From NCBI GenBank assembly GCA_964368875.1, contig CAYJDG010000002.1:80754-144753 (forward strand): a DNA stretch of 64,000 nucleotides, read 5' to 3'. The translations under genes were made by a program, and so were the position numbers. Source of the stretch: CAYJDG01 sp964368875. Lineage in GTDB: Bacteria > Pseudomonadota > Alphaproteobacteria > Micavibrionales > Micavibrionaceae. The notes under the pieces are model-generated. The model was not told the origin of the DNA. It was given only the letters and a program-made list of their open reading frames with translations, and ran no database searches. Shown in pieces: positions 51,585 to 59,858 of this stretch; positions within the stretch are counted from its first letter, which is position 1; each line of letters opens with the position of its first letter.

Positions 51585-53227
51585 ACCCGTTGGAGCGCCC
51601 ATTTAATCTGAAGGCTTTCCCCGGCCAGCGCAGCCACGACGACCAACTGGCGGGTTTTCGCCGGGCGGATGCCCTGATGGAAAGCGATGCTGTTCTCAAG
51701 GGTCAATTTTCCGGAGGTGGCAAAGAACTTCCACGTCGAACCGCCGGGCAACTGGAGCATCGCTTCCTGTCCGTCGTCGCTCAAATTGACAAGCACGCGC
51801 GGATCGAGATGAAAGCGCAGATCGACGCGGCGTGGTTTACGCGGCGGCTTTTTCGCGGTGAGCGTTTCTTCACCGCGCAGATCGCAACCAAATTCGCTCA
51901 AATAAAATCTGCGGCGATGTGAAATTCCGGCACGCATATAGCCATGATGCTCGGCATCGAGCAGGCAATGCTCTTTGCTCTCAACGCGCGTGCAGCCGAC
52001 GGGGGGATGAGGACGCGCGATGGTGCCGTCTTCCTGCACATCGTGAACCGGATGACCATTGATGGTCAGCGCGTTGTGGGCGGCTGTGTGGCGCAATACC
52101 TGCTGCCAGTCAGCATTCGCCGGATGGCTGCCGCAATTGGTGAAGATGCGTTCGCGCCCGTATGAAAATTCAAACGCCAGCGGCGCTGAATGATAGAGGC
52201 GATCATAGGGCTTTGCCGGGATTACACCAGTGTCGAGCAAAAGAACACTGCGACCTAACGCTACGCGTTCAAAACCACTGTCTGGAAGCGTGTTCTCCGC
52301 TTTGCCGGTCAGCGCGACCTGTGCCTGCAAGGCATCGAGCAGCGCGACATCACCTGCCTGTCCGCCATGAAAGAGCGCGAGCTTGCGATCACCATAGCGG
52401 AAAAATTTCAGCGCAGCGCCCGCCCGCTCAATCGATTTCTGCAAGGTCTCAGGGACGCTGAGATTGGCGCGATATAACGCGCAGCGCAGGTCGAGCATGA
52501 TCTGCAACGTCTCAACGAGTAACTGCGGAGAGCGTGACGCGTGACCGCCATCTTTGAAGATCTGTTTGGGGAGTTCTTTCAGGACACAGTCAAAGCCCTG
52601 CACAACCCATTCTTCACGACCTGGAAAAGCAAGACCCGCAAAAATCAAACCGCGCGCGGCTTTCAGAAGCGGCACGCCTTCAAGGCCGCCCGGAAAGGTG
52701 CGCGCCAGATGTTTCGATTGGCGCATCAGGCAGGCGAAGTAGCGGTCCTGATACTGCTCATTGGCGGAGCCACAGAAAAAGTCATAGGTCGCAAGCCACA
52801 TCGTGATGCGTTGACCGAGGATATCAGGCCGCCAGATACGTTCATCCCAGCGTTCGTTCTGATGCATCCAGTACCCGACGATATCGCGGGCAACACGCCG
52901 CGCCGCATCGCCACCAAGCGCACGCAGATCGCGCAGCCAAGTGAACCCATGCAGAAGATCCTGCCACTGCGGGAAGGCATCGGTCTCGCTCCACAGATCA
53001 TGCGCGAACGGAATATTTGCGCCGTGCGCGGTGAACAATCCTTTGCAAAGCGTACGCCCGGCTTCAGCATCACCCGGCCACGGATCGATCATCTTCACCG
53101 CAAACTGGCGCGGCATCGAGCCAGATGAAAGCAGCCAGTGATAGAAGCCAGAACTTTGTGCAGCGGTGGTTGCCTGCTTGCGCAGATCACTTAAAACGCG
53201 GAGATGTTTCTCAGCGATTGCCACCAT
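51581..53227 (-). CDS. Heparinase II/III family polysaccharide lyase-like protein
   Basis: 548 residues with the all-helical N-terminal barrel (about 20-290) and the beta-sandwich C-terminal part (about 300-540) of the family. No signal peptide, so it acts in the cytosol or is anchored another way. Features: WLLSSGSMPRQFAVKMIDPW near the start, FERVALGRSVLLLDTG, and HNALTINGHPVHDV in the lyase half. In alphaproteobacteria it is usually next to rpe and rsmB and its substrate is unknown. Starts 2 bases after rpe. Confidence 0.9.
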   Translation of the reverse strand: MVAIAEKHLRVLSDLRKQATTAAQSSGFYHWLLSSGSMPRQFAVKMIDPWPGDAEAGRTLCKGLFTAHGANIPFAHDLWSETDAFPQWQDLLHGFTWLRDLRALGGDAARRVARDIVGYWMHQNERWDERIWRPDILGQRITMWLATYDFFCGSANEQYQDRYFACLMRQSKHLARTFPGGLEGVPLLKAARGLIFAGLAFPGREEWVVQGFDCVLKELPKQIFKDGGHASRSPQLLVETLQIMLDLRCALYRANLSVPETLQKSIERAGAALKFFRYGDRKLALFHGGQAGDVALLDALQAQVALTGKAENTLPDSGFERVALGRSVLLLDTGVIPAKPYDRLYHSAPLAFEFSYGRERIFTNCGSHPANADWQQVLRHTAAHNALTINGHPVHDVQEDGTIARPHPPVGCTRVESKEHCLLDAEHHGYMRAGISHRRRFYLSEFGCDLRGEETLTAKKPPRKPRRVDLRFHLDPRVLVNLSDDGQEAMLQLPGGSTWKFFATSGKLTLENSIAFHQGIRPAKTRQLVVVAALAGESLQIKWALQRV

Positions 53228-53229
53228 GG

Positions 53230-53898
53230 TCAGTGCGCGCCTCCGCGCAATGATGCGATGGCTGTAGCATAATTCGATGGTCCGCCTTTGAACACGGCTG
53301 TGCCTGCAACCAAAACATTTGCACCGGCACCAATCGCTTTCGGCGCGGTCTCAACCGTGATGCCGCCATCGACTTCAAGATCGATCACACGCCCCGTCGC
53401 ATCGATCATGCGGCGTGCTTCAGAAATTTTATCGAGCAACGGAATAAAAGATTGCCCACCGAAACCCGGGTTGACCGTCATGATCAAAACGAGATCGACG
53501 AGATCCATGACATGAGAAATTACATTCAGCGGCGTGGACGGATTGACGACGACACCCGCTTTTTTTCCAAGCGCTTTGATCGTCTGCAGGGAGCGATGCA
53601 CATGGGGGCCAGCTTCCGGATGGACAGTGATGATATCAGCCCCGGCATCGGCGAAATCTTTGAGGTAGGGATCGGCTGGAGAAATCATCAGGTGACAATC
53701 GATGATTTTTTTCGTGTGCGGACGGATCGCTTTCAGCACCAGCGGACCGATGGAGAGGTTCGGGACGAAGTGACCGTCCATGCTGTCGAAATGGATGTAG
53801 TCAGCACCGGCCACATCAATGGCCCGGATTTCATCGCCAAGGCGGGAAAAATCAGCTGAGAGTATCGAAGGCGCGATACGGATAGGAAGAGACGACAT
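53230..53898 (-). CDS. rpe: Ribulose-phosphate 3-epimerase
   Basis: Converts ribulose-5-phosphate to xylulose-5-phosphate. 222 residues, TIM barrel: APSILSADFSRLGDEI near 8-23, FDSMDGHFVPN near 37-47, MTVNPGFGGQSF near 140-151 and EVDGGIT near 175. The second Asp of the usual VDVMDG is present. First gene of the operon with heparinase and the EAL gene. Confidence 0.96.
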   Translation of the reverse strand: MSSLPIRIAPSILSADFSRLGDEIRAIDVAGADYIHFDSMDGHFVPNLSIGPLVLKAIRPHTKKIIDCHLMISPADPYLKDFADAGADIITVHPEAGPHVHRSLQTIKALGKKAGVVVNPSTPLNVISHVMDLVDLVLIMTVNPGFGGQSFIPLLDKISEARRMIDATGRVIDLEVDGGITVETAPKAIGAGANVLVAGTAVFKGGPSNYATAIASLRGGAH

Positions 53899-54130
53899 AT
53901 GGGAATGGCCCTGACGAAACCAGAGGGGCTGGGGATAACTCGTGTTATCTATTTATAAAATAAGACGAATTAAGGGGCAAGGAGTTTCTGATAATATTTG
54001 TATAAAGATATGAAATCGAAACGGTACGACCCGACACCCGCATTCTGAATATAATTTTTATACTTATGACATCCGGTGACGAAAGACACTCTCCAGCGTT
54101 AGTAATTCATAATCGCCAAAGGGGTTTTTC

Positions 54131-54598
54131 ATGCTGACCGATATTCTTATTATTTTTTCCATTCTGACCGGAGCTTCGATCGTAATCTGGTGCGTCCTGC
54201 AAATCCGTGAAGCCATGGACCCCGGCCGGCTGGTCGAAGCCGTGCGCATCGGCAACGCCCTTAAAATCCGTAAAATGCTCAAGCGCGGGGCCCCGGTCGA
54301 TCTTGAGACTGAGACAGGCACCACCCCGCTGATTTATGCCGCCCGGGCGGGTCATGTCCATATCGCGGAGCTCCTGATCGAATTCGGGGCTGACGTCAAT
54401 CATATGGATCATCAAGGTATGACTGCACTTATGGAAGCCTCCGCTCTCGGGCAAAGTTCAATCGTGCAGGTTTTGCTGAAAAACGGGGCCGAACCTTTGC
54501 TGGAGGATAAAGTCGGGCGCACCGCCCTGACGCTCGCCGATGCCGGGACCAATCCCGAGATCCGTGATCTGCTGACGCAGCAGGTACGCGCCGCTTAA
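54131..54598 (+). CDS. Membrane-anchored ankyrin-repeat protein
   Basis: 155 residues: one N-terminal membrane helix (about 4-24), then three ankyrin repeats beginning TTPLIYAARAGHVHIAELLI near 62-80, QGMTALMEASALGQSSIVQVL and VGRTALTLADAGTNPEIRDLL. Protein-protein interaction is the likely role. AAAGGGG lies before ATG 54131. Convergent with rsmB (8 bases apart). Confidence 0.88.
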   Translation: MLTDILIIFSILTGASIVIWCVLQIREAMDPGRLVEAVRIGNALKIRKMLKRGAPVDLETETGTTPLIYAARAGHVHIAELLIEFGADVNHMDHQGMTALMEASALGQSSIVQVLLKNGAEPLLEDKVGRTALTLADAGTNPEIRDLLTQQVRAA

Positions 54599-54605
54599 GT
54601 CAGCC

Positions 54606-55985
54606 TCAGGCAACCTTGCGCAAGCGGCTGACGAAAAATCCGTCCATGCCGCCAAGATTGCCAAGATGCGAGGGGAATATCCTCAGATCGCCTTCGGCGG
54701 TGAGCAATTCATTCATGCCGCCGATTTCGCCGGTGGTAATCGGCAACCGCTCTACCCGACCCCCGAAGTTTTGCAGCGCGCGCGCGACCTGATTTTCGCC
54801 CTCTGCTTTTTGCAGGGAACAGGTGCAGTATATAAGCGTGCCACCCAGCGCGAGCATATTGAGCGCGTTCGCTAGCAAGCGTGATTGCAAATCGACGAGT
54901 GAGTTCATATCGGTGGGTGTCTTCAACCACGGCACGTCCGGATTGCGCCGGATCGTTCCGGTCGCGGAACATGGTGCATCGAGCAGAATGAAGTGAGCAG
55001 CTTCGCGTGGTTTCCACACCGCTGCATCTGCGACTTCAGTTTTGACCTGCTCATCGAGACGCAGGCGACGCATATTTTCGGTGAGCCGCACCAGGCGTTT
55101 GGCGGAGCGGTCAACCGAAATAACATGGGCGCCTTGCGCCGCAAGTTGCGAGGTCTTACCACCGGGAGCGGCGCAGAGATCATACACCGTCTGCCCTTCG
55201 ATATTGCCGAAAAGCGTTGCAGGGATTGCGGCGGCGGCATCCTGCACCCACCACATGCCATCGGCGAAGCCAGGTAGATCCTGCACCAGCTTATGCTGGG
55301 TCAGACGCAGTGATCCGGTCGGCAATTGCTTCGCCAGCAGCGGTTCAATCCAGTCGGGCGCGGTCTCGGGTTTTTTAAGCGTCACATCGAGCGGCGGTTC
55401 AACCGTGTTGGCCATGGCGATGTCGATAGCAGAGCGCAGCCCGAAATCTTCGATCCAGATGCGCAGCAGCCACTCGGGCGTATTGAGGCGGGCGATGTCT
55501 TGCCGCGTTGTCCAGTCTTTGCCGTCTGCCGCGATGCGGCGCAGTATCGCATTGACAAACCCTTTCATCCGGCCATGACCTTCGACCTCGGTCAATTGCA
55601 CCGAGGTATTGACGGCGGCGTGATCCGGCACATGCATGAAGATCAGTTGCGCGACGCCAAGGCGAAGAATGTATTCAAGCAGCGGCGGGTTGAGCGGCTG
55701 CCCCGGACGCGACAACGCCTTGCGGATCAGGTCATCGATCTGGCCAAGGCGGCGAATGACAGTTGTGACCAGCATCTTGACGAAGGCGCGGTCGCGCAAG
55801 GCAAGGCCATTGAACTCGGCGCTTTCATCGAAGACCTGATCGAGATTGTGACGTTTGATGAATACATCCTGAAGGAGATGCAGCGCGGCGCGGCGCGCAT
55901 GAATCATCTCGGCCTGTGGCACGGGATCATAAAGATCGCCCTGCTGAACAGGCGCAGCTGAAGGTGCGGAAGGTTCTTGGCTCAT
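54606..55985 (-). CDS. rsmB: 16S rRNA (cytosine-967-C5) methyltransferase
   Basis: Makes m5C967 in 16S rRNA. 459 residues: N-terminal NusB-like RNA-binding domain (about 25-160), then Rossmann methyltransferase with YDLCAAPGGKTSQLAAQG near 270, catalytic Cys in LLDAPCSATGTIRRNP, and the second Cys in CTCSLQKAEGE. It opens the stretch before rpe-heparinase in many alphaproteobacteria; here an ankyrin gene lies between. Confidence 0.95.
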   Translation of the reverse strand: MSQEPSAPSAAPVQQGDLYDPVPQAEMIHARRAALHLLQDVFIKRHNLDQVFDESAEFNGLALRDRAFVKMLVTTVIRRLGQIDDLIRKALSRPGQPLNPPLLEYILRLGVAQLIFMHVPDHAAVNTSVQLTEVEGHGRMKGFVNAILRRIAADGKDWTTRQDIARLNTPEWLLRIWIEDFGLRSAIDIAMANTVEPPLDVTLKKPETAPDWIEPLLAKQLPTGSLRLTQHKLVQDLPGFADGMWWVQDAAAAIPATLFGNIEGQTVYDLCAAPGGKTSQLAAQGAHVISVDRSAKRLVRLTENMRRLRLDEQVKTEVADAAVWKPREAAHFILLDAPCSATGTIRRNPDVPWLKTPTDMNSLVDLQSRLLANALNMLALGGTLIYCTCSLQKAEGENQVARALQNFGGRVERLPITTGEIGGMNELLTAEGDLRIFPSHLGNLGGMDGFFVSRLRKVA

Positions 55986-56123
55986 TGTTCGTCAAATTAC
56001 AGGTATTACCCCAGACTCACAAGCTATAGCGCACCGCAATATCTTTACATAAGGAGTTTGACAGGAGGCCTGATTTTTGTTTTGCTTCTGCCTAACAACA
56101 AAAAAAGTAAACAGGGCCTGCGT

Positions 56124-56984
56124 ATGACCAACTCATCGCTGTCTATGATTCCTCCTGCCAAGCAGGTTGCTCCGCGCGTGCAGTTTCCTGCAACGCTGTC
56201 GCTAGCGCATAATTTTTTGCAAGCTGGGGCTAAGCCCGTGGTGAGGGATGTCAGCGCTATCATGAACCGCCCTGCCCCGCACCTCGACAACCAGGTCCGC
56301 CAGACCTTGCAATCCATAACCTGCCAAAGTGATCCTTCGGTAGGAATTATCGGATGGGAGATCCGCCAGAACGGTTTGAGATACGGAGTCTGCATCAAGG
56401 ATGATCTGAATAACGATGTCTTTAATATAGGTGTTGAAACTCCCCACGAGCAGCCCTTTCTGCGCCGTGCCACGACGATGTCGATCGCTGAAAAGGCCCA
56501 TGCCGTCGCGCTGGTGCGACAGACTCTGATGGAGCGGGAGCCGGACAGGTTTCGCTTTCTGCGCTGGAATTTTGAACAGCTTGAAAAAGCCTGCAGCAAC
56601 CCGGCAACTGGCGTTGTGGTAACGAGCGCTCCGGCCCAGCGCCTGCTGGCCAATGCAAAACTCTATTCTCATTTCGGACTGAGCTTTCCTGATGATGCCA
56701 ACTATGCAGATAAACCTGAGAGTGTCTTGCTGGCGCTCGAATGGTCACAGGGACAAAAATATACGCTGATTGACTGCACGCGCGTGTTTCCGCTTTTCCT
56801 GGTCGGCAATGCCAACAACCCTGCCGGACCACTTGAATGCATGGAGCGCTCGGAGGCCCAGATGACTCTTATTCTGGCGAAAGATTTGGCAAGATCTGCG
56901 GGTGAACCGCGACTTCATGCGATCTGGAGTCGTCTTGAGGCTTCCGTCGAACGGCACGGCAGCAGCCGCAGACCGGCACCTTAA
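56124..56984 (+). CDS. Unknown soluble protein
   Basis: 286 residues with no signal or membrane segment. Scattered Cys residues and mostly mixed alpha/beta. Segments QNGLRYGVCIKDDLNNDVFN and LALEWSQGQKYTLIDC look like beta strands. I recognise no family. AGGG lies 8 bases before ATG 56124. A longer open frame upstream (from 55977) lacks a good start. It may be a separate transcript. Confidence 0.68.
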   Translation: MTNSSLSMIPPAKQVAPRVQFPATLSLAHNFLQAGAKPVVRDVSAIMNRPAPHLDNQVRQTLQSITCQSDPSVGIIGWEIRQNGLRYGVCIKDDLNNDVFNIGVETPHEQPFLRRATTMSIAEKAHAVALVRQTLMEREPDRFRFLRWNFEQLEKACSNPATGVVVTSAPAQRLLANAKLYSHFGLSFPDDANYADKPESVLLALEWSQGQKYTLIDCTRVFPLFLVGNANNPAGPLECMERSEAQMTLILAKDLARSAGEPRLHAIWSRLEASVERHGSSRRPAP

Positions 56985-57005
56985 ACAAAATTCAGCTAAA
57001 GATTT

Positions 57006-57305
57006 TTATACCGAGCGCAGTTTTTGCGGCGCAGGCTCTGCCGTCATGATGCGCTCTTCCAAATCACAGCAGATCGTCACCAGCAGGGTGTAAAGCTCGC
57101 GCACCATTTCAGTATCTTTTTCCCCTGCCGCAGAGGCGGCGCGGTCGATGACCTGACGCACGCGGTCTTCAAGCACAGCCGGGATGCCTTCACGGCTTTT
57201 GAGGGCGGCGACCTCGCGGATCACGGCCAGACGCTGGACCAGCAGCGGCACGATCTGGTCGTCCAGTGCATCGATCCGATCACGGTAAGGTTTGAGCACG
57301 TTCAT
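57006..57305 (-). CDS. Chorismate mutase-like (AroQ type)
   Basis: 99 residues, the short AroQ helical fold. RDRIDALDDQIVPLLVQR is the first helix with the conserved Arg and Asp, then AALKSREGIP and RVRQVIDRAAS. It could be the monofunctional chorismate mutase for phenylalanine/tyrosine synthesis or an isochorismate-pyruvate lyase relative. ATG 57305 is chosen over TTG 57323. Divergent from the small gene at 57343. Confidence 0.88.
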   Translation of the reverse strand: MNVLKPYRDRIDALDDQIVPLLVQRLAVIREVAALKSREGIPAVLEDRVRQVIDRAASAAGEKDTEMVRELYTLLVTICCDLEERIMTAEPAPQKLRSV

Positions 57306-57342
57306 CTGGTATCTCGGGTCCAAGTGGTGTTAGATAAGACCT

Positions 57343-57495
57343 ATGAACTCAGAGAATAAAAGTCCAGAGAAACCCGCAGACCCAGCCCAGCCTGCCCCTA
57401 CACCGGCGAAAGTCCCTGAAATAGGGGGCCGCAAAGGGCCGGAGCCGACTCGCTATGGCGATTGGGAAAACAACGGGAAATGCGTCGATTTCTAA
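57343..57495 (+). CDS. DUF1674 / SDHAF4-like small protein
   Basis: 50 residues, below the usual size cut-off. The C-terminal half GGRKGPEPTRYGDWENNGKC-VDF is the conserved block of DUF1674, the bacterial counterpart of mitochondrial SDHAF4, which helps assembly of the flavin subunit of succinate dehydrogenase. The N-terminal half is Pro/Ala-rich and disordered. No ribosome site is obvious; 37 bases separate it from the divergent chorismate mutase start. sdh genes are not in the window. Confidence 0.9.
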   Translation: MNSENKSPEKPADPAQPAPTPAKVPEIGGRKGPEPTRYGDWENNGKCVDF

Positions 57496-57586
57496 AGGGA
57501 ATTTTTTAACTTATTCTGCGTAAAGTCATTTTATTGCGTTTCCGCACCCATTTCAGCCCTTTGCTCCCTGCCCAGGTAGGTAAACT

Positions 57587-57988
57587 ATGTGGATTTCCAG
57601 CCTCTTAAACCGCTTTTTAACATATTGCAGATATATATTAGGGGGTAAACCCTCAGCTCCTGCCAAAGCTGTTGAACCGGAGCTTAAGGAAGAGAAATTG
57701 ATCGGTACGCATGGGCGCTTAAGCGCTGATACGGTTCTGATGATCCAAAACGGGCATGTTGTCCTTGTCGTCGACCACGATTTTCTGGACATTCCCTCGT
57801 TTGTAGAGTGGGATAAGTCGCGCAAGAGCCTCGGCATTGCGCAAATGGGCGGGGCGGTCGCCGAAGTTAAGGCCAACCTGCCGCGTGAAATGAACGAACC
57901 ATTGAGCACGACACGAACCATTATGCTGATGACGCGTTATAACGGGAACGATGTGGCGCATAAACTGAACCTGATGGTTCACGATTAA
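57587..57988 (+). CDS. Unknown protein with hydrophobic N-terminus
   Basis: 133 residues. The first 20 residues (MWISSLLNRFLTYCRYILGG) are amphipathic-to-hydrophobic and could be a membrane-surface or weak transmembrane helix. The rest looks like a small alpha/beta domain with LMIQNGHVVLVVDHDFLDI. No family recognised. The next unknown gene follows 34 bases later, so they may form a pair. Confidence 0.62.
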   Translation: MWISSLLNRFLTYCRYILGGKPSAPAKAVEPELKEEKLIGTHGRLSADTVLMIQNGHVVLVVDHDFLDIPSFVEWDKSRKSLGIAQMGGAVAEVKANLPREMNEPLSTTRTIMLMTRYNGNDVAHKLNLMVHD

Positions 57989-58022
57989 GATTTGAACACT
58001 GACACGTGAGATGGAGACTATA

Positions 58023-58385
58023 ATGAGCGCAGCTGCCAGAACCAAGGTATACGCAACCAGCCCAACGGCTCTCAATCTCATGGATAGAGGTCTCATCGGC
58101 CTGAAAGCCATGGAGATCGGTGGCGATGTTGAAGACGCCCTTTCAAGCATTCCGGGCGTTACTGCCGATGAGGATGTCGAAGGCGGCGCACGTTTCGAAC
58201 TCGGCAATGTGCCATCCACTGCTGTGAATGACGGACCGATCGATATTTCGTTCGATGCATCGTCGATGACGCTCGATCTCGCGGCTGGCGAAGCCATTAC
58301 AGTGCGCGGCATGCTCAATACCGCCCTTAAATCCGAAGGGATTGAAGTCACTTCTGGCAAACCTGCGCCACTGATGAAGCGATAA
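58023..58385 (+). CDS. Unknown small soluble protein
   Basis: 120 residues, acidic, with DVEDALSSIPGVTADEDVEGG and a beta-rich second half (DGPIDISFDASSMTLDL). No motif recognised. ATG 58023 has GGAG 6-7 bases before it and is preferred over the ATG at 58011. Same strand as its neighbour at 57587. Confidence 0.62.
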   Translation: MSAAARTKVYATSPTALNLMDRGLIGLKAMEIGGDVEDALSSIPGVTADEDVEGGARFELGNVPSTAVNDGPIDISFDASSMTLDLAAGEAITVRGMLNTALKSEGIEVTSGKPAPLMKR

Positions 58386-58478
58386 GGCATCAATTATATT
58401 AGATTTCTAGAATGCGGCCCGTTGATGGCCGCATTGTTTTTTCTGTACTTTGCGCCCCTTTCATTTCAATCTGAGGGC

Positions 58479-59738
58479 ATGAAAAAACTCTTCCTGCTTC
58501 TTTGTCTGCTGCTGATCTCGGACACGGCCCATGCCGAAGACCGCAGCGCCGTCTATGTCGAGACGCTGAAAAAAGTCATCACAGTCGGTCCTTACGAAAC
58601 CTATGCGGCGCAGATGCTGGGTCTGCTCGATGGCCAGCAATTCGCGGCGCTCGATGAATATTACACCAGCCTGCAAAAATCTTATGAAGCGGGCCTGATC
58701 GACGACAAGACCCTCGCGTATGCTTATGAACCTTTCGAAGAGATCGACGATCCCAAATACCAGAAAATTTATGCCGACTGGCTGAGCGCGATGCCCAAGT
58801 CCTATCCGGCGCATTATATGCACGAGACTTACCGGGTGACGCTTGCCTGGAAGGCGCGGGGCAAAAAATTCGCGTCCAAAACATCGCAGAGCCAGTTCGA
58901 CTCCTTCGGCGCCCTCCTTGAGCGGGCTTACAGCGACAACACCAAGACCCTGCAACTGAAACTGACGCAGAAGCCGATCCTCAGCCTGATGAACAGGCTG
59001 CGCATGTTGCGCGCCGCCTCAAGCCTCAACCTGAGCCGCGATCAGGCGCGCGCGCAGGCAGACGCGACCCTCAAAGAAGCCAATGCCCTTGATCCAAATA
59101 ATTTTCTCGCCCGCTTTAATTATATGACCATCCTGCGGCCACGCTGGGGCGGCTCTTACGATGAGATGAAAGCCTTCGCCAAAACCGTGCGGGCTGAAAA
59201 AGCACCGGCGAAGGTCGCCGATTATATGGACGCGGTGATATTGGAAGACGTGGGCGATGGTTTTTATGACAGCGAAACCTATAAACGGGCATTGCCGTAT
59301 TATTACAAGGCCGCCGCCCTACAGGCCCCCTATTACGATTACGGCAATGTCGAAGCGCTTAAGCGTTATATCTACTCGACCTACCGCGTGTCGCATGAGA
59401 CTGACAAGCATGACCCCAATACCAAGGAATTCCTGACCCTGCTCGATACGCTGCTGCGCCCAGGGCGCCTGATCGATAATCCCGGCTGGTATTACGGCGA
59501 GCGGGCGCAGACCCGCTGGAACGTCAACAATGACGCTGTGGGGACGTGGGAGGACTATCAGAAAGGCGCGTATTACGGAGATGCACACTCGCTCTTCAAC
59601 GTGGCCTCCATTTACTGCAAGGGTCAGCCTGAGCTTCAAGTCGCACCTGATCAGAAACTCTGCAAGTCCACCATGGCCAAAGCTGCCCTGAAGGGATCAA
59701 AACCCGCCGCACAGGCACTGCAGACCATGCAGCCGTGA
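58479..59738 (+). CDS. DUF4034-like secreted protein with Sel1-type end
   Basis: 419 residues, signal peptide 1-18 (LLLCLLLISDTAHA). The mature part is helical; YYTSLQKSYEAGLIDDKTL near 60-78 and WLSAMPKSYPAHYMHETYRV near 105-124 resemble DUF4034 proteins. The end (EDYQKGAYYGDAHSLFNVAS) looks like a Sel1 repeat. The role is unknown; periplasmic by the signal. AGGG lies just before ATG 58479. Confidence 0.8.
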   Translation: MKKLFLLLCLLLISDTAHAEDRSAVYVETLKKVITVGPYETYAAQMLGLLDGQQFAALDEYYTSLQKSYEAGLIDDKTLAYAYEPFEEIDDPKYQKIYADWLSAMPKSYPAHYMHETYRVTLAWKARGKKFASKTSQSQFDSFGALLERAYSDNTKTLQLKLTQKPILSLMNRLRMLRAASSLNLSRDQARAQADATLKEANALDPNNFLARFNYMTILRPRWGGSYDEMKAFAKTVRAEKAPAKVADYMDAVILEDVGDGFYDSETYKRALPYYYKAAALQAPYYDYGNVEALKRYIYSTYRVSHETDKHDPNTKEFLTLLDTLLRPGRLIDNPGWYYGERAQTRWNVNNDAVGTWEDYQKGAYYGDAHSLFNVASIYCKGQPELQVAPDQKLCKSTMAKAALKGSKPAAQALQTMQP

Positions 59739-59858
59739 GACTTTCCGCCATAGTTTGCGGCCTGACGTCGTAATAGTGCGCGGATCTGCGAATTTTCTGG
59801 CTTTTTGCCACCTTTTTAGGTATTGCTGCGGCGCAATTAACCATTAAGGAATCAGACC

